From assembly GCA_045614925.1 (NCBI GenBank), contig JAZLDV010000026.1, positions 1 through 7,793 of the forward strand: DNA of 7,793 nucleotides. Direction: 5' to 3'. Position 1 is the stretch's first letter. Each line of letters begins with the position of its first letter. The position numbers and the translations under genes are program-made. A model generated the notes under the pieces. It saw nothing but the letters and a program-made list of their open reading frames with translations. It ran no database searches and was not told the DNA's origin. The stretch comes from JAZLDV01 sp045614925 (GTDB taxonomy: Bacteria; Bacillota_I; Bacilli_A; Erysipelotrichales; Coprobacillaceae). Positions 1 through 5,887 of this stretch are shown here, in pieces.

Positions 1-288
1 GTTACATCAGTAGGAGCTGCTTTATCTATTATTGATAATACTGGTCCCTTGTCAAGTGATGGGACATGGGGAAGCCACATGGACTATACATCAAAAGCAA
101 TTCACAAATTAGCAATTATTAATGGACCACGCTGCTGTAAAAGAGATGCATTTATATCTTTGTTAGAAGCTATAGATTTTGTAAATGAAAATTATAATGT
201 AAAACTAGAACAATCACATATACAATGTGGATATTCTTGTAAAAATATGCAGTGCATAAAAGAAAGATGTCCATTCTACATAAAATAA
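1..288 (+). CDS. DUF5714-like cysteine-rich protein, C-terminal fragment
   Basis: An open frame enters from the left edge and runs 95 codons to TAA at 286-288, so the true start lies outside the window; a TTG at 49 is an internal codon, not a likely start. The visible part has a Gly-Pro-Arg-Cys-Cys-Lys-Arg motif (residues 42-48) and a C-terminal cluster of four more cysteines ending in Arg-Cys-Pro-Phe-Tyr. This pattern resembles the C-terminal part of DUF5714 proteins, from memory of the family and without a search. Six cysteines in the last 51 residues suggest metal or Fe-S binding, but this is inference. The function is unknown. A strong terminator begins at the stop codon, so this gene ends its own transcript and is not in an operon with the Rpn genes. 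Confidence 0.6.
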   Translation, partial: VTSVGAALSIIDNTGPLSSDGTWGSHMDYTSKAIHKLAIINGPRCCKRDAFISLLEAIDFVNENYNVKLEQSHIQCGYSCKNMQCIKERCPFYIK

Positions 289-314
289 TAGAGAAATCTA
301 TTATTTTTTTTATT
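282..314 (+). terminator. intrinsic terminator after the DUF5714-like gene
   Basis: The arms 282-292 and 297-307 pair perfectly over 11 bp around a GAAA loop (293-296), followed by a T tract (304-311). The hairpin overlaps the stop codon of the upstream gene. The stem is A/T-rich, but the GNRA-type tetraloop and U tract make it a convincing terminator. Confidence 0.85.
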
Positions 315-379
315 TTAAAAAAGTAATTTAAAAAATAAATCTGTATATATAAGTAAGATATAAAGAAAGGATGGTTTGT

Positions 380-575
380 ATGTGTAATTTTAGTGAAGCT
401 GTTTATGAAAGAGGAAGAACTAAAGGAAAAGAAGAAGGAATTGCAATTGGAAAAGAAGAAGGAAAATTTGAAAGAAATATAGTTAGTTTAAAGTTACTGA
501 TGAACAGGTTTAAGTTATCTTTCGTAGAGGCAATGGAAACATTGAATATAAATGAATGTGATTATGATATGTATA
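380..575 (+). repeat. direct repeat copy A (matches 1368-1635)
   Basis: This block is nearly identical in DNA to 1368-1635, including long identical runs on both sides of the octapeptide array. The only length difference is 72 nt, exactly three 24-nt repeat units. After the array there are only a few point differences up to the shared Tyr codon near the end. The near identity implies a recent duplication or ongoing gene conversion. Confidence 0.92.
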
Positions 576-595
576 GAGAAATTTTAAAAATTTAA
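380..595 (+). CDS. solo Rpn C-terminal domain protein (RpnS-like, 71 aa)
   Basis: A small protein that matches only the C-terminal domain of the full-length Rpn protein encoded just downstream. The frame can also start at ATG 371, but ATG 380 is preferred: an AAAGG (366-370) sits 9 nt before it but directly abuts 371, and homology to the internal ATG of the larger gene begins exactly at 380. It carries the Met-Cys-Asn-Phe-Ser-Glu start, one full 8-residue Gly-Lys-Glu-Glu-Gly repeat plus a partial one, then a helical-looking tail that matches residues 287-329 of the full protein with few changes. No nuclease motif is present. By analogy with RpnS small proteins it may be an inhibitor (antitoxin) of the nuclease. 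The alternative is a decaying remnant of a duplicated rpn gene. No terminator is visible before the next gene, so co-transcription is likely. Confidence 0.65.
   Translation: MCNFSEAVYERGRTKGKEEGIAIGKEEGKFERNIVSLKLLMNRFKLSFVEAMETLNINECDYDMYREILKI
425..463 (+). repeat. short version of the octapeptide repeat in the solo copy
   Basis: One full 24-bp unit (425-448, Gly-Lys-Glu-Glu-Gly-Ile-Ala-Ile) and a 15-bp partial unit (449-463). This is three units fewer than in the downstream full-length gene. Confidence 0.9.
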
Positions 596-650
596 GTATA
601 AAAAAGTTAATTGCTCTTATTTACTGTATATGTAAGTAGGAGGTGCGATA

Positions 651-1658
651 ATGAATCGTTTAAATAATATTATATCTTTAAATAACGATAAAATCCGATA
701 TGATGAATCAGTTAAAAAACTATTATCTTTAAAAGTCATGCTTGCTTACATCTTAAACAATACGCTTGAAGAGTTTAAAGACCGCACTATAGAAGAGACT
801 ATGAAATGCATAGAAAGAGTCGGAATAAGTGAAAGAAATGTTGATGAAGATGAAATGATAAAAGGAATCAATATAGAGAGTGTGAGTGTAAGTGAAGGAA
901 TAAGAAAATTTGATATACTGTTTGATCTGATAATAAGAGTTGATGGAAGATATGAAAAGATCATCGTGAACATAGAGGCACAGAATACATCCACTTCATA
1001 TAGTCTTTTAAAAAGAGCACAATATTATGTATCAAGAATGATATCAAATCAGTATGGAAGAGAATTTGTGAAGAGTGAATATGATAATCTGAAGAAGGTC
1101 GTATCAATATGGCTATGTATGAAAAATGGATGTGAAAAAGGAAAGATGGACATATATTATAATCATCATAAGAACAGTCAGCTGATGAGTCATCAGTATA
1201 AGGATACAGAAGATTTTTTTACAATTGTTATGGTGGATATAGGAAAGTCAGATAATCCATTTATCAATACATTGAATATTCTTTTTTCAGATGATGATGC
1301 AAGAAAGAAGATAGAAGTATTAAAGAAAGAACTAGGAAATGTTTTAAAAGAAGAGGAGGTAAAGGAAATGTGTAATTTTAGTGAAGCTGTTTATGAAAGA
1401 GGAAGAACTAAAGGAAAAGAAGAAGGTGTTGAGATTGGAAAAGAAGAAGGAATAAAGATTGGAAAAGAAGAAGGTATTGAGATTGGAAAAGAAGAAGGAA
1501 TAAAGATTGGAAAAGAAGAAGGAAAATTTGAAAGAAATATAGTTAGTTTAAAGTTACTGATGAACAGGTTTAAGTTATCTTTCTTAGAGGCAATGAAAGC
1601 ATTGAATATAAATGAATGTGATTATGATATGTATAAAAAAGAATTGAATTGTTTATAG
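651..1658 (+). CDS. Rpn family recombination-promoting nuclease / PD-(D/E)XK transposase-like protein (RpnL)
   Basis: A 335-residue protein of the Rpn/PD-(D/E)XK 'putative transposase' family, cytoplasmic, expected to be a metal-dependent DNA endonuclease. The N-terminal nuclease domain spans about residues 10-235. The likely active site is Asp88 (or Asp92) in a Phe-Asp-Ile-Leu-Phe-Asp strand and the Glu109-x-Gln111 pair in Val-Asn-Ile-Glu-Ala-Gln, the Glu-x-Gln variant usual in this family. The C-terminal domain (about 240-335) has 4.6 repeats of an 8-residue charged unit (255-291) followed by a helical tail. The start is well supported by AGGAGGTG at 638-645. A second strong ribosome site inside the frame points to separate translation of the C-terminal domain. 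These proteins are often annotated as transposases, but E. coli relatives act as recombination-promoting nucleases and as toxins in phage defence. Which role applies here is inferred, not shown. Confidence 0.88.
   Translation: MNRLNNIISLNNDKIRYDESVKKLLSLKVMLAYILNNTLEEFKDRTIEETMKCIERVGISERNVDEDEMIKGINIESVSVSEGIRKFDILFDLIIRVDGRYEKIIVNIEAQNTSTSYSLLKRAQYYVSRMISNQYGREFVKSEYDNLKKVVSIWLCMKNGCEKGKMDIYYNHHKNSQLMSHQYKDTEDFFTIVMVDIGKSDNPFINTLNILFSDDDARKKIEVLKKELGNVLKEEEVKEMCNFSEAVYERGRTKGKEEGVEIGKEEGIKIGKEEGIEIGKEEGIKIGKEEGKFERNIVSLKLLMNRFKLSFLEAMKALNINECDYDMYKKELNCL
1353..1370 (+). promoter_or_regulatory. internal Shine-Dalgarno and start codon for RpnS
   Basis: GAGGAGG at 1353-1359 lies 8 nt before an in-frame ATG inside the rpn coding region. 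The spacing is optimal. In the protein it encodes part of a Glu-Glu-Glu-Val stretch at the boundary between nuclease and C-terminal domain, exactly where an independently translated domain would start. Confidence 0.65.
1368..1635 (+). repeat. direct repeat copy B (matches 380-575)
   Basis: Second copy of the block at 380-575, in the same orientation. The two copies flank the rpn upstream region and the whole nuclease-domain segment, so recombination between them would delete 988 bp and leave a single small ORF. Confidence 0.92.
1368..1658 (+). CDS. nested in-frame small protein RpnS (96 aa) inside rpn
   Basis: ATG 1368-1370 is codon 240 of the full-length Rpn gene and is preceded by GAGGAGG (1353-1359) with an 8-nt spacer, a ribosome site as good as that of the full gene. 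Translation from here gives a 96-residue protein made of the repeat region (residues 16-52) and the C-terminal tail, without the nuclease domain. Published work on E. coli Rpn genes showed that such C-terminal products (RpnS) are made from internal starts, dimerise, and block the toxic full-length RpnL. The same architecture here suggests an intragenic toxin-antitoxin pair. Support also comes from the solo copy upstream, whose similarity begins exactly at this ATG. Expression is not proven by sequence alone, since Glu/Lys-rich coding sequence can create GAGGAGG by chance. Confidence 0.65.
   Translation: MCNFSEAVYERGRTKGKEEGVEIGKEEGIKIGKEEGIEIGKEEGIKIGKEEGKFERNIVSLKLLMNRFKLSFLEAMKALNINECDYDMYKKELNCL
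1413..1523 (+). repeat. 24-bp tandem repeat encoding octapeptide units in Rpn
   Basis: Four full 24-bp units (1413, 1437, 1461, 1485) plus a 15-bp partial unit (1509-1523). They encode Gly-Lys-Glu-Glu-Gly followed by Val-Glu-Ile or Ile-Lys/Glu-Ile, with units alternating between the Glu and Lys form, so a 48-bp higher-order period is visible. The solo copy has one full unit (425-448) and a partial unit. The pattern predicts a charged alpha helix. Copy number can change by slippage without breaking the frame. Confidence 0.95.
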
Positions 1659-1662
1659 GTTT

Positions 1663-1692
1663 AAAAGAAATAGCATCGCTATTTCTTTTTTT
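1663..1692 (+). terminator. intrinsic terminator after rpn
   Basis: The arms 1663-1674 and 1678-1689 pair around an ATC loop (1675-1677). The inner GAAATAGC/GCTATTTC core is perfect, and seven T residues (1686-1692) follow. It closes the Rpn module just before the aro cluster. The A run on the left side could also let it work weakly in the other direction. Confidence 0.9.
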
Positions 1693-1713
1693 GTTTATAA
1701 AATCATAAAGAAT

Positions 1714-1722
1714 TGATACAAT
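1714..1722 (+). promoter_or_regulatory. candidate extended -10 promoter for the aro cluster
   Basis: TGATACAAT fits the extended -10 pattern TGnTATAAT with one mismatch. No good -35 box stands at the normal spacing. It is the best promoter-like element in the 46 bp between the rpn terminator and aroB, but it would give a leader of only about 10 nt, so the call is tentative. Confidence 0.3.
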
Positions 1723-1738
1723 AAGTTAGGGTGATGGT

Positions 1739-2794
1739 ATGAAATTAACAGTGAATTTAAAAGATTATCAGTATGATATTCATATACAAAAAGGATTATT
1801 AAATCATATAAACGATTATATACAATCTATTTATCATGGGAAAAAGATTGTGATAATAAGTGATGATCAGGTATATTCATATTATGGTCATATCGAATCA
1901 CAATTATCGTCAGTTTATGAAGTATATAGTATTGTGGTTCCTCATGGTGAGCAGTCTAAATCCTTTGATATACTGCCATCAATATATAAACAGTTATTAT
2001 CTTATAAAATAACAAGAAGTGATCTGGTTATTGCATTAGGTGGTGGTGTGATAGGAGATCTTGCAGGGTTTGTTGCAGGTACATATTTAAGAGGTTTATC
2101 TCTTGTTCAGATTCCAACATCATTATTGGCTCAGGTCGATTCTAGTGTGGGAGGAAAAGTAGCTGTAGATTTAGCAGAAGGAAAAAATCTAGTCGGTGCA
2201 TTTGTTCATCCTATGTGTGTTCTTATAGATCCTGATACATTAAAAACTTTACCAGAAAGATTTATAAGTGATGGTATGGGAGAAGTCATAAAATATGCAT
2301 GTCTATTTGATAAAGAAATGTTTGAATCATTAAAATCTTATGAAGATTTTAATGAATTATATAAAGATATAGAAAAAGTCATTTATCAATGTGTAGATTA
2401 CAAAAGAAAAGTTGTAGAAGAAGATGTGTTTGATAAAGGAAAAAGAATGTTGCTTAACTTTGGTCATACATTAGGTCATGCGATTGAGCAATATTATGGA
2501 TATAAGACTTACAGTCATGGAGAAGCGGTGAGTATTGGAATGGTCCAATTAACATATATAAGTGAAAAACATGGTTTAACAAACTTAGGTACATCAACAT
2601 TGATTTTAGACTTATGTCAAAAATACAATCTTCCTGTAACTTCTCATTTACAGGTTGATCATCTTATGAATGCTATTGCATTAGATAAGAAAAACATAAA
2701 CCAGAAATTATCATTGATATTGTTAAAAGAAATAGGTGAATCATTTATATATCCTAGTGATTTATCATTTATACAAATAGTAAAGGAGATCTGA
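1739..2794 (+). CDS. aroB: 3-dehydroquinate synthase
   Basis: Converts DAHP to 3-dehydroquinate, the second step of the shikimate pathway, using NAD and a divalent metal in the cytoplasm. The 351-residue length is normal for the family. The NAD-binding Gly-Gly-Gly-Val-Ile-Gly-Asp-Leu-Ala-Gly-Phe signature is at 101-111. The substrate-binding Asp-Ser-Ser-Val-Gly-Gly-Lys is at 134-140. The metal ligands are Glu182 (in Met-Gly-Glu-Val-Ile-Lys), His243 (in Asn-Phe-Gly-His-Thr-Leu-Gly-His) and His260 (in Ser-His-Gly-Glu). The start ATG is preceded by AGGGTGA (1728-1734) at short spacing. It is the first gene of the five-gene cluster and lies 1 nt from aroA. All key residues are present, so it should be functional. 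Confidence 0.97.
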   Translation: MKLTVNLKDYQYDIHIQKGLLNHINDYIQSIYHGKKIVIISDDQVYSYYGHIESQLSSVYEVYSIVVPHGEQSKSFDILPSIYKQLLSYKITRSDLVIALGGGVIGDLAGFVAGTYLRGLSLVQIPTSLLAQVDSSVGGKVAVDLAEGKNLVGAFVHPMCVLIDPDTLKTLPERFISDGMGEVIKYACLFDKEMFESLKSYEDFNELYKDIEKVIYQCVDYKRKVVEEDVFDKGKRMLLNFGHTLGHAIEQYYGYKTYSHGEAVSIGMVQLTYISEKHGLTNLGTSTLILDLCQKYNLPVTSHLQVDHLMNAIALDKKNINQKLSLILLKEIGESFIYPSDLSFIQIVKEI

Positions 2795-2795
2795 T

Positions 2796-4013
2796 ATGTC
2801 ATATATAATTGAAAATAAAAAATTAAATGGAACAGTGAGAGTTCCATCTTCTAAAAGTTATGCACATAGAGCTATTATATGTGCTTCTTTAGCAATAGGG
2901 AGAAGTCTTATACATAATGTAGACTATAATGATGATATAGAAGCAACTATAAATGCTTTAAAAGCGTTAGGGACGATTATTATTAGAAATGGGAATACAT
3001 TAGAAATAGATGGAACAACAACATTTATGAAAAGAAATGTTGAAATTGATTGTAATGAATCAGGGTCTACACTTAGATTTTTAGTACCAGTTTCTTTAAT
3101 CTGTGAATCACAGATTCATTTTACAGGTAAAGGAGAATTAGGTAAAAGACCAATGAATATCTATTATGATATATTTGAAAAACAAGGAATAGGTTATTTA
3201 TATAGAGAAAATGCTTTAGATTTATATGTAAGAGGAATGTTAAGTGGTGGAGTTTTTGAAATACCTGGAGATGTTTCTAGTCAGTTTATTAGTGGATTAT
3301 TGTTTGCTTTACCATTATGTGATCAGGATTCAAAAATCATTATTACAACACCATTACAATCAAAAGATTATGTTTTAATGACGATAGACGTATTAAAACA
3401 TTTTGGTGTTTATGTGATGTATAGTGATAATGAAATTATTATACCTGGAGGTCAGTTCTATAGTCCTAAAGATTATTATATTGAAGGAGATTATTCTGCA
3501 GCAGCTAATTATATAGGTGCAAATGTATTAGGGAATCATATCACTATAGAAGGATTAAATAAACATACATTACAAGGAGATAGAATTATAGAAGATATAA
3601 TCACATCATATCATGATGATGACTTACATATTGATGGAAGTCAATGTATCGATATCGTTCCATTATTATCATTAATATGCAGTGTAAGAAAAGGACAATC
3701 TACGATTTATAATATCGAAAGATTAAAATATAAAGAAAGTGATAGATTACATGCAACAATTGATGTCTTAACTAAATTAGGAGCATCTATCAAAGAGGAA
3801 GATGATAGTCTTTTCATTGAAGGAGTAACAAAGTTACATGGAGCACATGTAAGTTCATATCATGATCATAGAATTGCAATGATGATCGCTATCGCATCAT
3901 CAATCTGTGATGGTGAAATTATTGTAGATGATATGGAATGTGTAAAAAAATCTTATCCTATGTTTATAGAACATTTTAAACAGTTAGGAGGGATTATAGA
4001 TGTGGGGGACTAA
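2796..4013 (+). CDS. aroA: 3-phosphoshikimate 1-carboxyvinyltransferase (EPSP synthase)
   Basis: Joins shikimate-3-phosphate and PEP to give EPSP. The protein is 405 residues, slightly shorter than the 427 of E. coli. Matching active-site residues by motif to E. coli: Lys20, Ser21 and Arg25 (substrate-binding start), Gly90 and Arg94 in Glu-Ser-Gly-Ser-Thr-Leu-Arg-Phe, Arg118 in Gly-Lys-Arg-Pro-Met, Asp286 as catalytic Asp, Glu314 and Arg317 in Tyr-Lys-Glu-Ser-Asp-Arg-Leu, Arg359 in His-Asp-His-Arg, and Lys385 near the C-terminus. The PEP/glyphosate loop reads Gly-Ser-Thr-Leu-Arg-Phe where E. coli has Gly-Thr-Ala-Met-Arg-Pro; the Gly is kept but the Pro is replaced by Phe. An AAGGAG (2783-2788) stands 7 nt before the ATG. 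The 3' end overlaps aroC by 14 nt, suggesting coupled translation. Confidence 0.97.
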   Translation: MSYIIENKKLNGTVRVPSSKSYAHRAIICASLAIGRSLIHNVDYNDDIEATINALKALGTIIIRNGNTLEIDGTTTFMKRNVEIDCNESGSTLRFLVPVSLICESQIHFTGKGELGKRPMNIYYDIFEKQGIGYLYRENALDLYVRGMLSGGVFEIPGDVSSQFISGLLFALPLCDQDSKIIITTPLQSKDYVLMTIDVLKHFGVYVMYSDNEIIIPGGQFYSPKDYYIEGDYSAAANYIGANVLGNHITIEGLNKHTLQGDRIIEDIITSYHDDDLHIDGSQCIDIVPLLSLICSVRKGQSTIYNIERLKYKESDRLHATIDVLTKLGASIKEEDDSLFIEGVTKLHGAHVSSYHDHRIAMMIAIASSICDGEIIVDDMECVKKSYPMFIEHFKQLGGIIDVGD

Positions 4014-5058
4014 TATACATCTATCATTATTTGGTGAAAGTCATCAGCAAGCGATTGGTATTGTTATAGAGAAGCTTCCTTCAGGAATAAAATTAGATGA
4101 AGAAGCCATTTATAAAGATATGGATCGAAGAAAACCTGGAACATCATCTTTAAGTACACAAAGAAAAGAAAGTGATACTGTTCATATTATAAGTGGATTA
4201 TTAAATGGTGTGACAACAGGAGCACCATTATGTGCCATTATTTATAATGAAGATCATGATTCTTCATCATATTCATTATTAAAAACACATATGAGACCAT
4301 CTCATAGTGATTATAGTGCTTATGTTAAATATAATGGATTTAATGATGTCAAAGGAGGAGGACATTTTTCTGGCAGATTAACAGCGCCTATTGTATTTGC
4401 AGGTGCAGTTGCAAAACAAATTTTAAAAGAAAAAAATATTTATGTTGGTGCACATATATCAAGTGTTAAAGATATAAATGATAAAAAATTTGATATTCAT
4501 GTAAGTAAAGAAGATTTAGATCTTATTTTAAATAAAGAATTGCCTCTTATTGATGATAATTGCTTATCATCAATAAAAGAAAAAATAGAAACAGCAAGAA
4601 TGAATAAAGATTCTGTAGGAGGAAAGATTGAATGTGTCATCTTAAATGTTCCTGCAGGTTTAGGGAATCCGTTTTTTGATAGTTTAGAATCACATATATC
4701 ATCTTTAATGTTTAGTATTCCTGGAGTGAAAAGTATTGTCTTTGGAGATGATATGACAAAACTGTTAGGAAGTGAAGCCAATGATGAATATTATTATGAT
4801 AATGGTATTGTAAAAACATATACAAATCATAATGGAGGGATACTAGGAGGAATCAGTAATGGTATGCCAATCGTATTTGAAGTAGGTATAAAACCAACAC
4901 CTTCTATTGGGAAAGTTCAAAATACTATCAATGTAGAAACAAAAGAAAATGTACAATTAGAATTAAAAGGGAGACATGATCCATGTATTGTTCCTAGAGC
5001 AGTTGTTGTAGTAGAAGCTATGGCTGCACTAGCAATATTGGATATGATAAATATATAA
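4000..5058 (+). CDS. aroC: chorismate synthase
   Basis: Removes phosphate from EPSP to form chorismate, needing reduced FMN. The 352-residue length is at the short end of the family. Catalytic histidines are His15 in Phe-Gly-Glu-Ser-His and His122 in Gly-Gly-Gly-His-Phe-Ser-Gly-Arg. The C-terminal signature Gly-Arg-His-Asp-Pro-Cys-Ile-Val-Pro-Arg-Ala is at 324-334. The residue after the first catalytic His is Gln rather than the usual Gly, a mild departure from the N-terminal family signature. The start is supported by AGGAGGG (3986-3992), located inside the end of aroA, with a 7-nt spacer. It overlaps aroA by 14 nt, and the stop shares one base with the next gene (TAATG). Confidence 0.97.
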   Translation: MWGTNIHLSLFGESHQQAIGIVIEKLPSGIKLDEEAIYKDMDRRKPGTSSLSTQRKESDTVHIISGLLNGVTTGAPLCAIIYNEDHDSSSYSLLKTHMRPSHSDYSAYVKYNGFNDVKGGGHFSGRLTAPIVFAGAVAKQILKEKNIYVGAHISSVKDINDKKFDIHVSKEDLDLILNKELPLIDDNCLSSIKEKIETARMNKDSVGGKIECVILNVPAGLGNPFFDSLESHISSLMFSIPGVKSIVFGDDMTKLLGSEANDEYYYDNGIVKTYTNHNGGILGGISNGMPIVFEVGIKPTPSIGKVQNTINVETKENVQLELKGRHDPCIVPRAVVVVEAMAALAILDMINI

Positions 5059-5336
5059 TGAGAGAATTAGATGAATTAAGAAAAGAGATTGATAATATAG
5101 ATAGTGAACTGATCATATTGTTTGAAAAAAGAATGGATATAGTGAAAGAAGTCATTGATTATAAACTATTCCATGATTTACCTATTTATCAAAGTGATAG
5201 AGAACAGGAAGTTATTCAAAAAAATCTTGAAAAAGTACAAAATAAAGATTTAAAAGAATATGTCACTTTATTTTTAGAAAATATGATGACATTATCAAAA
5301 TCATATCAGTCAGAAATAAAGGATAAGAAGTTATGA
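5058..5336 (+). CDS. monofunctional chorismate mutase, AroQ class
   Basis: Rearranges chorismate to prephenate, opening the phenylalanine/tyrosine branch. The protein is 92 residues with the all-helical AroQ fold. Active-site residues can be aligned with the E. coli P-protein mutase domain: Arg8 (Leu-Arg-Lys-Glu-Ile-Asp), Arg25 (Glu-Lys-Arg), Lys36, Arg48 and Glu49 (Asp-Arg-Glu), Ser80 and Gln84. The position of E. coli Asp48 is Gln45 here. No prephenate dehydratase, dehydrogenase or DAHP synthase domain is fused. The ATG overlaps the aroC stop by one base and has no strong Shine-Dalgarno, so it probably depends on translational coupling. Gene symbols vary for this type (aroQ, aroH, pheA in different annotations), so none is given. 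Confidence 0.93.
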   Translation: MRELDELRKEIDNIDSELIILFEKRMDIVKEVIDYKLFHDLPIYQSDREQEVIQKNLEKVQNKDLKEYVTLFLENMMTLSKSYQSEIKDKKL

Positions 5337-5824
5337 AAAATATTGTACTTATAGGAATGATGGGATCAGGAAAAACAACAATTGCTAAATATCTATCTCA
5401 AGTTTTATGTATTGATTATATTGATATGGATGAATATATAGAAAATAAATATAAGATGAGTATTTCAGATATGTTTAATATAAGTGAAGCTTATTTTAGA
5501 GAAAGAGAAGTCCAAGTATGTTATGAATTATCTTTAAAAGATAATATTATTCTTTCTACTGGAGGAGGAGTTATAAAAAACGAAAGTAATATAAGTCTTC
5601 TTAAAAACAATGGAATTATAATTTATATAGATAGGCCAGTAGACTCTATATATAAAGATATTGATATTACAAATAGACCATTATTAAAAGAGAATAAAGA
5701 TATTTTATATGATTTATATAATCAAAGACATGATATATATTTAAAAGCATGTGATTACCATCTTATCAATGATAGTACACTAGAAGATATAATTGAAAAG
5801 ATTGTGAAACTATTATCAATGTAA
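5333..5824 (+). CDS. aroK: shikimate kinase
   Basis: Phosphorylates shikimate to shikimate-3-phosphate with ATP. At 163 residues it is a typical size. The Walker A loop Gly-Met-Met-Gly-Ser-Gly-Lys-Thr is at 8-15. Shikimate contacts are Asp33 (Asp-Met-Asp), Arg56 (Phe-Arg-Glu-Arg) and the Gly-Gly-Gly at 77-79. The lid Arg115 is in Asn-Arg-Pro-Leu-Leu, and Arg132 near the C-terminus fits the adenine-side arginine. The ATG overlaps the chorismate mutase stop by 4 nt (ATGA) and is preceded by AAAGGA (5318-5323) at 9 nt. It is the last gene of the cluster, with the terminator about 65 nt downstream. Although the kinase acts before aroA in the pathway, it is encoded last. Confidence 0.95.
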   Translation: MKNIVLIGMMGSGKTTIAKYLSQVLCIDYIDMDEYIENKYKMSISDMFNISEAYFREREVQVCYELSLKDNIILSTGGGVIKNESNISLLKNNGIIIYIDRPVDSIYKDIDITNRPLLKENKDILYDLYNQRHDIYLKACDYHLINDSTLEDIIEKIVKLLSM

Positions 5825-5843
5825 AAAGAATGCCTTGGAAATG

Positions 5844-5871
5844 TTGAATTTATGTAAAATTAATGTATAAT
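5844..5871 (+). promoter_or_regulatory. promoter-like sequence directly upstream of a terminator
   Basis: TTGAAT (5844-5849) and a perfect TATAAT (5866-5871) are separated by 16 bp, the best sigma-A-type match in the window. A start near 5878 would be followed within about 40 nt by the terminator at 5888-5917. It could produce a very short RNA or drive an attenuated leader for the GH3 gene. In such A/T-rich DNA a chance match is possible. Confidence 0.45.
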
Positions 5872-5887
5872 TAATTTAAGTAGATTA

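Noticed and set aside
746..994. 82-residue minus-strand ORF inside rpn
   Set aside because: It lies opposite the nuclease-domain coding sequence, has no ribosome site, and has a low-complexity Ser/Ile/Leu composition typical of antisense shadow.
1413..1523. Possible CRISPR array
   Set aside because: The 24-bp units are directly adjacent with no spacers and encode an in-frame octapeptide repeat, so this is a coding tandem repeat.
651..1658. Active insertion sequence, given the 'transposase' label of this family
   Set aside because: No terminal inverted repeats or target-site duplication could be seen around 317-1692; the near-identical repeats are in direct orientation and coding. The Rpn label fits better than a classic IS.
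1693..1738. Leader-peptide attenuator or T-box upstream of aroB
   Set aside because: Only 46 bp separate the rpn terminator from aroB, with no room for a T-box, no short Phe/Tyr/Trp-rich ORF and no second terminator.
2659..2847. 62-residue minus-strand ORF over the aroB-aroA junction
   Set aside because: It overlaps two conserved genes and has no ribosome site or recognisable family.
4497..4781. 94-residue minus-strand ORF inside aroC
   Set aside because: It is opposite a well-supported aroC reading frame with intact motifs and has no recognisable domain or start signal.
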